Assembly: GCA_017311185.1 (NCBI GenBank)
Contig: JAESUZ010002552.1
Location: forward strand, 1,798,001-1,862,000
Origin: Proteles cristata cristata
Lineage: Eukaryota > Chordata > Mammalia > Carnivora > Hyaenidae
Length of the DNA: 64,000 nucleotides
Direction of reading: 5' to 3'
Position 1 is the first letter of the stretch; each line of letters starts with the position of its first letter. The notes under the pieces were generated by a model. The model saw only the letters and a list, made by a program, of their open reading frames with translations, was not told the DNA's origin and did no database searches. Positions 53,640 through 64,000 of the stretch are shown piece after piece. Both the position numbers and the translations under genes were made by a program.

Positions 53640-54350
53640 GGGGCGCTGTTCTCACCCAAGGACCGAGTACTACCGGAAGGATTTGGACTACACCCTTGCG
53701 GGTGGACTTGGCTCTCAGCCAGCCAAGCGCAGGCGGAGGCCCCGCCCCGAGCGCACGCGCCTGCGCACACCGTCCCACCTCTGGGCTCTGTCCTATTCCG
53801 GCTCCCGCTTGCGTTCAGGTAGCCGGACGAATGCGGGGGAGGGGCGCCGGCAGAAGGCGGGGCTGGAGGGGGCGTCTCGGGTCTCGTGGCTCCTTTGTTA
53901 GAGCCCCAGCAAAGGTTGCCCTAACTTCCGATACCAAGCGGAGGCGTTCCTGCAGCTGCCCCTTCAGGGATGGGGGCAGTTCCTGGGTCCGGGGGCCTCC
54001 GAGGCACTGCTCGGGACCAGCACGTACCTGCTTCTTTCTGTCGCACCAGTCCGGCCTCTCTGCACCTCTCCGGCTGCCAGGCCCGTGGCCTCGCAGCCCG
54101 GCTCGGGTGTCCTAGGTGGCTGGAGGACACGGGGCTGGGCAGGTGCCGAGAGCCTGCGCCTGGCCCTGTCCTGCTGGGCTGAGCCACTAGGCGCCCCGGG
54201 CGAGGAGCCTCCGGGAGACTATAAGCGGTCGCCTGCTCCGCGCGCGCCTACGCCTTCTGCTCCAGTTGCCTTCCTAATCGAAAGGAAAGGCCGGGGGCGT
54301 ATCGCGGGGGCCCTGGGACGCTAGCCGGCTCGGCAGTGCCGCCTGAAGCC
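53640..54350 (+). promoter_or_regulatory. SLC37A4: SLC37A4 CpG-island promoter with candidate non-coding exon
   Basis: High-CG stretch with NRF1-like words (gcgcacgcgcctgcgcac, 53749-53766) and an ETS-like ccggaag (53673-53679). A donor-like ttcag|gtagcc at 53818/53819 could end a non-coding first exon spliced to an acceptor at 55005/55006 (ctccctcag|gacactgg). Confidence 0.55.
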
Positions 54351-54689
54351 CGAGGGTGGACCTTCGCGCCCACGGGTCGTGCTGTCACCCTGCAGCCCCC
54401 AGCCAGCCAGAGGGCACCCTACACTGGCGTCACAGGGTAAAGGGACCAGAGGCAGCTGGGTGACCACGACCGCAGGCATTTATAGGGGCTTTCAGTGCAA
54501 CAACGGGACCTGCACTGGGAAGTTCCCCTCGCTTCCAATTCTGCAACTATCCATAAACAGCTACACCCCGATGTGTGCTAGGCATTGGCAGTTACAGGGC
54601 TTGAGTCCGCCCCAGGACGACTTGGAAGTGGGGTTGCTGGGGGTGTGTGCGCGCGCACGCAGCGCGTGCAGAAACTAACCGAGCACCTA

Positions 54690-54735
54690 GTGCAGTGTCT
54701 GGAAGCCAGTAAACCTCGGCTGAATGAATGAGAAG
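54690..54735 (+). repeat. L2 3'-end scrap
   Basis: 'agtgcagtgtctggaagcca' then 'ggctgaatgaatgag'. Confidence 0.4.
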
Positions 54736-55005
54736 GTAGGTGGCTGAGGGAGCAGGGCTAGAGAGCGCGGCTCTGCTTTATCCCACCCCTGCCTCCCCTG
54801 GGCTCCCGCAGACAAGAGTAATTAGGTTGAGCTTTTAATCACAGCTGGTTTCACAGGCAGGCGGACAAGGAAGAGCAGAGCGGAGAAAGGCAGAAATTCT
54901 AGGGACACAGTGTGCTGGTTCACGGGCAGTGCCTCCCTCTGGGACCCCCTCCAGCCCCCACAGATTTCTCCGTCAGTAATCTCCTGTTTTTCTTGTCTCC
55001 CTCAG

Positions 55006-60179
<5,174 letters not shown>

Positions 60180-60180
<1 letters not shown>

Positions 60181-60790
60181 GATCAATGAGCCATTCTTTC
60201 AAAAGGGGTATTACAGGCCAGAGACCATTTTCTTTGGAAAATATTCTCTCGCTACCTGCTCTTTCCATCCCAAAAGGGACAGACTTCATTTCCTTGGGAT
60301 GGGAGATCTGACATATCTTTTTAGCTTATGTCTCCTTTGCCTTCAACTTAACACTGTATAATTCAGTGATCATTTTAGGGCCAAAGCTACTGGGTTTTAG
60401 GCAATAAAATAGTGGCTTATGATAGCGTGGTCAGAAAGCCTGGGTTCGAACTCATGCAGTTTGTAACTAGCTTTGAGACTCTGAGGCAGAGGGAGTCTGT
60501 ACCTTGCTAAATCTATTGTCCATAATAGAATGTACCTCCTGAGATTAGGGTGAGGGTTAAGTTCGATAAAGCAGTAAAGGCTGGCTATAAACATTTGGTA
60601 AATATTTCACCATCACCCTAGAAGTCAGCAATTCTGGAACTAGACCCAAGGTCCTGATTCAAAGCCCCAAGTTCATTTATTTAATGAACACTTAGTTGTT
60701 TTCTATTAGAATATATTTCATCTCAGAATTCCCTTCTCCTTCCTGTCTCCCCACCAGAGCCTCCCCTCCCTCCAACCATCAATTAGGATA
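60180..60790. other. SLC37A4-TRAPPC4 convergent gap
   Basis: About 600 bp between two opposing 3' ends. Holds a MIR (60405-60620); nothing else recognised. Confidence 0.65.
60405..60620 (+). repeat. MIR element
   Basis: 'gcctgggttcgaactcatgc', 'gagattagggtgagggttaa' and 'aaacatttggtaaatatt' in MIR order. Confidence 0.65.
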
Positions 60791-60794
60791 GCAG

Positions 60795-63700
60795 ACACAG
60801 ATGAAGGGAATGTTTATTTAGCATTTACGGACCTACTCCCTCCATAAATAAGTCTGTACAGAGTTGGGAAGTAGGCCCACGATAGACACGGGAGGGCAGA
60901 GAGCAGTATTAAGGCTCAAGGATCAGTACGTGTCATCAGGCTCCACACTCTCCCACTGTCAAGTGCACTAAGGAGGCTGTGGGGATCTCCAGCGGAGAGG
61001 ATACAGGAGACTCCCTGCTGCAGGATCTCTCAAAATGTGGGGGATCCATTGCAGGCTCAGCCTATGACCCAGGTCCGAAAGTTCCAGCCTTTTCTGCCAC
61101 CTCCAGGGCTAACTTCAGGTTCTGGTCAAACAGCTCACACCTAGGCCAGACCCAAGTGGCACATATGAGGACAAAGTGTTAGGTCTCAGACCCTTCCCCA
61201 CTTTGGGGGCCGAGGTAGAGCCAGTGGAAGCTCTTTTCTTGAAGGATAGGAACCCCAAGGGAAAGTCTTTGGGCTCTCAAAATAGCAAGAAAAGGCTAGT
61301 CACTCTTGTTTTATTTGAAAAAACAACTCTTCTTACATTTTTGAAAAACGTCTGTGGGGGAAAGAATGAAGAGAGGGGCAAGGACGCCTGGACCAGCATG
61401 GTGGGGGCGGCGGACTACCTACCTGATAGGCATTTCCAGGGAGTAGAATGGATTCTTGAGGGCAAAGTCTGAGTAAATCTCATATATCTTTCGGAGAAGA
61501 GAATCTATTCCAGCTTGCCTGGGATCTGCCAGCACCACAAACTTGATCCCTGAAGGAGGGCCAGGAATGGTTACCAAAGAGTAAAGCAAATAGCATCATC
61601 CTGTGTGTATAGCATTTTCTTAAGTCCATTTCTAATTTTACCTATTGCCCTGTAAAGCAGGAAAGCCAAGACGGTGGATCTAGACCAACGCGGTGACATG
61701 ACTTTATCACATCACCCAACTGATTGAGACCAGGCTTTGCTTTCTAGCTCTGTCACTTAATTCCTAGTCTTGTGGTCTCTCCACAGGCAGTTTTCAATTA
61801 TCCCCATTAAGGGAGTGAGGGAATGACACGATCCAAAGGTCATTTCCATTTGGCATTCAGGTTTCATTCTGAAACACACCTACCAAAACGTGTGCAACAC
61901 TAAGGTGAGTTTTATCTGCACACGAGACAACCATGGCCGAGCGTGCTGGGTGGTCTGGACAAAACTGGCATCAGATTAAATATTGGCTTTGGAGCCACAA
62001 AACAAACAGACGTGTCTGTGCAATTGTCCCAGGAACAGATAACGACCACCCCCTTGCTTGCCAGGGTTGTCTTTGGTCAGTCCCTTCCCCCAAACTGCCC
62101 CTACTTGCATCCCTTTGGCCTATGTGGAGACGCATACCTGTTAGTGTCTGGAAACAGTGCAGTTTGAACGTGTCGGTCTCCAGCATCTCAATGCCTGAGC
62201 TCCCCTGTTCTGGAGACAGCTGGGAACCGATTGCGAACAGCCTATTTGCAAAGGAGGTAAGGTTGGGAATGCACCCCACTGTTTTAAGGAAGGGGTGCTG
62301 CTCAAACTTTTCCACTGAAGGAACCCTAGCTGCTGAGGTGCTCACATTACACCGTGAGAGGTCAAAAGAGGCAGTGTGACAGTTTGTGAGTTCGAGCCCC
62401 GCGTCGGGCTCTGTGCTGACAGCTCAGAGCCTGGAGCCTGCTTTGGATTCTGTGTCTCCCTCTCTCTGCCCTCCCTCCCTTGGATGGGCTGGTTCTCAAA
62501 AATAAACATTAAAAAAAAATGGTGAATTGCCTAGCAGCAGCACCAAAATTTCTTTAAAATTCATTTGAACTCTGCATGCATTTACACTCCTGCTCTGCCA
62601 TAAAACATTTTATGTTGAAAGCTTTGGGTGAAATTAACACCAGGAGTATGTGCGAGGGTTACTCACTCCCCTGACTATGATTATCCAGCATATCTCTTAC
62701 TTTAGTTGAGAGCAGGAAAAGGTCTTGAAGATCATTAGTTCAGCTACCTTACTTTAAAGACTTAGAAACTAAAGCTGAAGGAAGTTGACTATGCAAGGTC
62801 ACACCGCTGCCAGTATTATCTAAAGCCTAGACCTACTGGACTAGTTCTTTTTCTTCTCATAACACAAGAACTGATGACTTAAAAGGAAGCACAAAGGGGT
62901 GCCTGGGTGGCTCAGTTGGTTGAGCCTCTGGCTCTTGGTTTCGACTCAGGTCACCATTTCCTGGTTCCTGGGTTCGAGCCCTGCATCAGCTCAGTGCTGA
63001 TACTGTACAGCCTGCTTGAAATTCACTCTCTCCCTCTCTGCTCCTCCCCTGCTTGCGTGTGCTCCCTCTCTAATAAATAAACTTCAAACTTAAAAAAAAA
63101 AAAAGGCAAAGAAAGATAGGCACTGCTGCTCAGGAGACTTCCCACAGAACCACACTAATCAAGCTATCCTAAGGGCCAAGTGCAGGCCAAAAGGCACTAG
63201 AAAGTGTTGGGAGACTTACGAGTGGAACATGGAGGCCAGCATGAGCTTCTCATTGGAGGTGAGGCGGGGTCGGCCGAACCGGATGGACACCGGGTAATTA
63301 GCAGGGTTGCCCAGGTACTCCAGCACCTCTTTCCCATCGGCCGTGTACTTGCCGTTCACGTCTACGCCGTTGATGGCCAGCACTGCGTGGCCCACTGTAG
63401 AGGTGAAGCTAAGGGTCAACGAAGCCCTAGCGTGGGGATTCTGCCGAAGGAACCAGCGACCCGGCCTCACTCCCTCTCCCCCCACCAGCCTGCCCTGCAA
63501 AGACACTAGCCCACTCCGCAGCACCGGGCCCGCCCCTCGGACGCAAGCCTAGCCCACCCCGGATGCCGTCGCGCTGGCCGAAGGCAACCAGCACGCGCTC
63601 GTCGTGCAGCTTGAGCAGCAGATCAAGAGGGTAACTGAAAGTTTTCTCAGCCTCGGCCCGTGGCGCGTAGCTGTCCAACTGGTAGATGAGGCCGCCAGCT

Positions 63701-63800
63701 TTGTTCACCACGTACACACTAAAAATCGCCATTGCGGCCGCTGTCCCTCAGAGGCGGGGATTTGGCTTCTTCCAGAGGCCCCGCCCCGGAACCGCAGTCG
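60795..63800 (-). CDS. TRAPPC4: TRAPPC4 (synbindin), TRAPP core subunit
   Basis: Subunit of the TRAPP II and III complexes, the exchange factors for Rab1/Rab11 in ER-Golgi traffic and autophagy. Coding exons in order: 63732-63558, 63394-63220, 62241-62138, 61549-61423, 61140-61062 (stop TAG). All join in phase to 219 aa, the human length. Longin-like fold beginning [20 protein letters not shown], with the PDZ-like insert characteristic of animal TRAPPC4 ([20 protein letters not shown]), then the conserved C-terminal half ([20 protein letters not shown]). C-terminus [10 protein letters not shown]. It converges with SLC37A4. Confidence 0.97.
60813..60818 (-). terminator. TRAPPC4: TRAPPC4 polyadenylation signal
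   Basis: Minus-strand AATAAA about 245 nt past the stop codon. Confidence 0.75.
62380..62518 (+). mobile_element. SINEC copy, 5'-truncated
   Basis: Starts within the tRNA-like part (gtttgtgagttcgagccccg). TRAPPC4 intron 2. Confidence 0.85.
62740..62850 (+). repeat. MIR-like fragment
   Basis: 'cttagaaactaaagctgaag' and 'tgcaaggtcacaccgctgcc'. TRAPPC4 intron 2. Confidence 0.5.
62896..63103 (+). mobile_element. SINEC copy
   Basis: Full SINE, ggggtgcctgggtggctcag to aataaataaac plus A run. TRAPPC4 intron 2. Confidence 0.9.
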
Positions 63801-64000
63801 CGGGGCCCGCCCCCGTCCCCGCCCTCTCCCCCCCAATCTCCGCAAAGCCGGCGCCTGCGCACTTGTAGCACCACACTTAAGATCGCTGGGGTAGTTGCGG
63901 AGGCTGGCAGATTGTTTTCTCTTTTTTATCAGTTTCCAGGGCTAGGGCATAGCAACGTGTGATTGCCTCACAACTGGCGGCAAAATTTCAAAACGCCGCG
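63733..64000 (-). promoter_or_regulatory. TRAPPC4: TRAPPC4 promoter, probably shared with RPS25
   Basis: GC-rich upstream sequence with GC boxes (ggccccgccccgg, about 63777-63789; cccgcccccgtccccgcc, about 63807-63824) and an NRF1-like gcctgcgcac (63852-63861). In mammals RPS25 is divergent from TRAPPC4, so a bidirectional promoter is likely; no RPS25 exon is visible here. Confidence 0.6.

Larger units (their letters stand above)
36031..53640. other. HYOU1-SLC37A4 intergenic repeat desert
   Basis: About 17.6 kb made almost entirely of SINEs, antisense L1, a hAT fossil, MER5A and a ferritin retrocopy, each listed separately. No coding gene with a supported exon structure was seen. Confidence 0.75.

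Noticed and set aside
54085..54324. Frames in the SLC37A4 CpG island as a separate upstream gene
   Set aside because: Open frames are expected by chance in G+C-rich sequence; no splice-supported or familiar protein text was found.

Overview
This is mammalian nuclear DNA from a feliform carnivore. The evidence is a dense load of tRNA-derived carnivore SINEs (the SINEC/CAN-SINE type, with the 'gcgcctgggtggct' head, the tRNA-like B-box region 'ggttcgagccc', a CT-rich body and an 'aataaataaa' tail), together with L1, MIR, L2 and hAT relics, CpG-island promoters and five multi-exon genes that read residue for residue like their mammalian orthologues. The gene order HMBS - VPS11 - HYOU1 - SLC37A4 - TRAPPC4 is that of human 11q23.3, here shown in the opposite orientation. 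I cannot settle the species: the SINEs are Feliformia-type, but felid versus hyena, mongoose or civet is open.

Layout. 1-3.6 kb: 5' part of HMBS (minus strand), with housekeeping exon 1, an erythroid promoter/exon, and coding exons 3 and 4; the rest of the gene lies left of the window. 5.4-15.6 kb: complete VPS11 (minus, 16 coding exons, 941 aa). 15.8-23.3 kb: intergenic, SINE/L1/L2/MIR. 23.3-36.0 kb: complete HYOU1 (plus; non-coding exon 1 in a CpG island, 25 coding exons, 996 aa). 36.0-53.6 kb: a repeat-packed desert with more than 35 SINEs, antisense L1 pieces, a hAT DNA-transposon fossil and a full-length ferritin-light-chain retrocopy. 53.6-60.2 kb: complete SLC37A4 (plus, 429 aa, plus an optional 22-codon exon). 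60.8-63.7 kb: complete TRAPPC4 (minus, 219 aa, 5 exons). The last 250 bp are the TRAPPC4 promoter; by synteny RPS25 should begin just beyond the right edge.

The genes do not form an operon; they are independent, mostly housekeeping, units: heme synthesis (HMBS), HOPS/CORVET vesicle tethering (VPS11), ER chaperoning (HYOU1), ER glucose-6-phosphate transport (SLC37A4) and TRAPP-dependent Golgi traffic (TRAPPC4). Their promoters carry recognisable programme signals: GATA/CACCC/NF-E2 at erythroid HMBS, paired CLEAR-like E-boxes at VPS11, two ERSE-II elements at HYOU1, and an HNF1-like site next to a TATA box at SLC37A4.

The most notable items are an AT-AC U12-type first intron in VPS11, two GC-AG introns, the ERSE-II pair at HYOU1, a set of apparently recent SINEs sharing diagnostic differences, and the hAT and ferritin relics. 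I found no sign of a novel gene system; everything was read by eye, and repeat family names are from memory.
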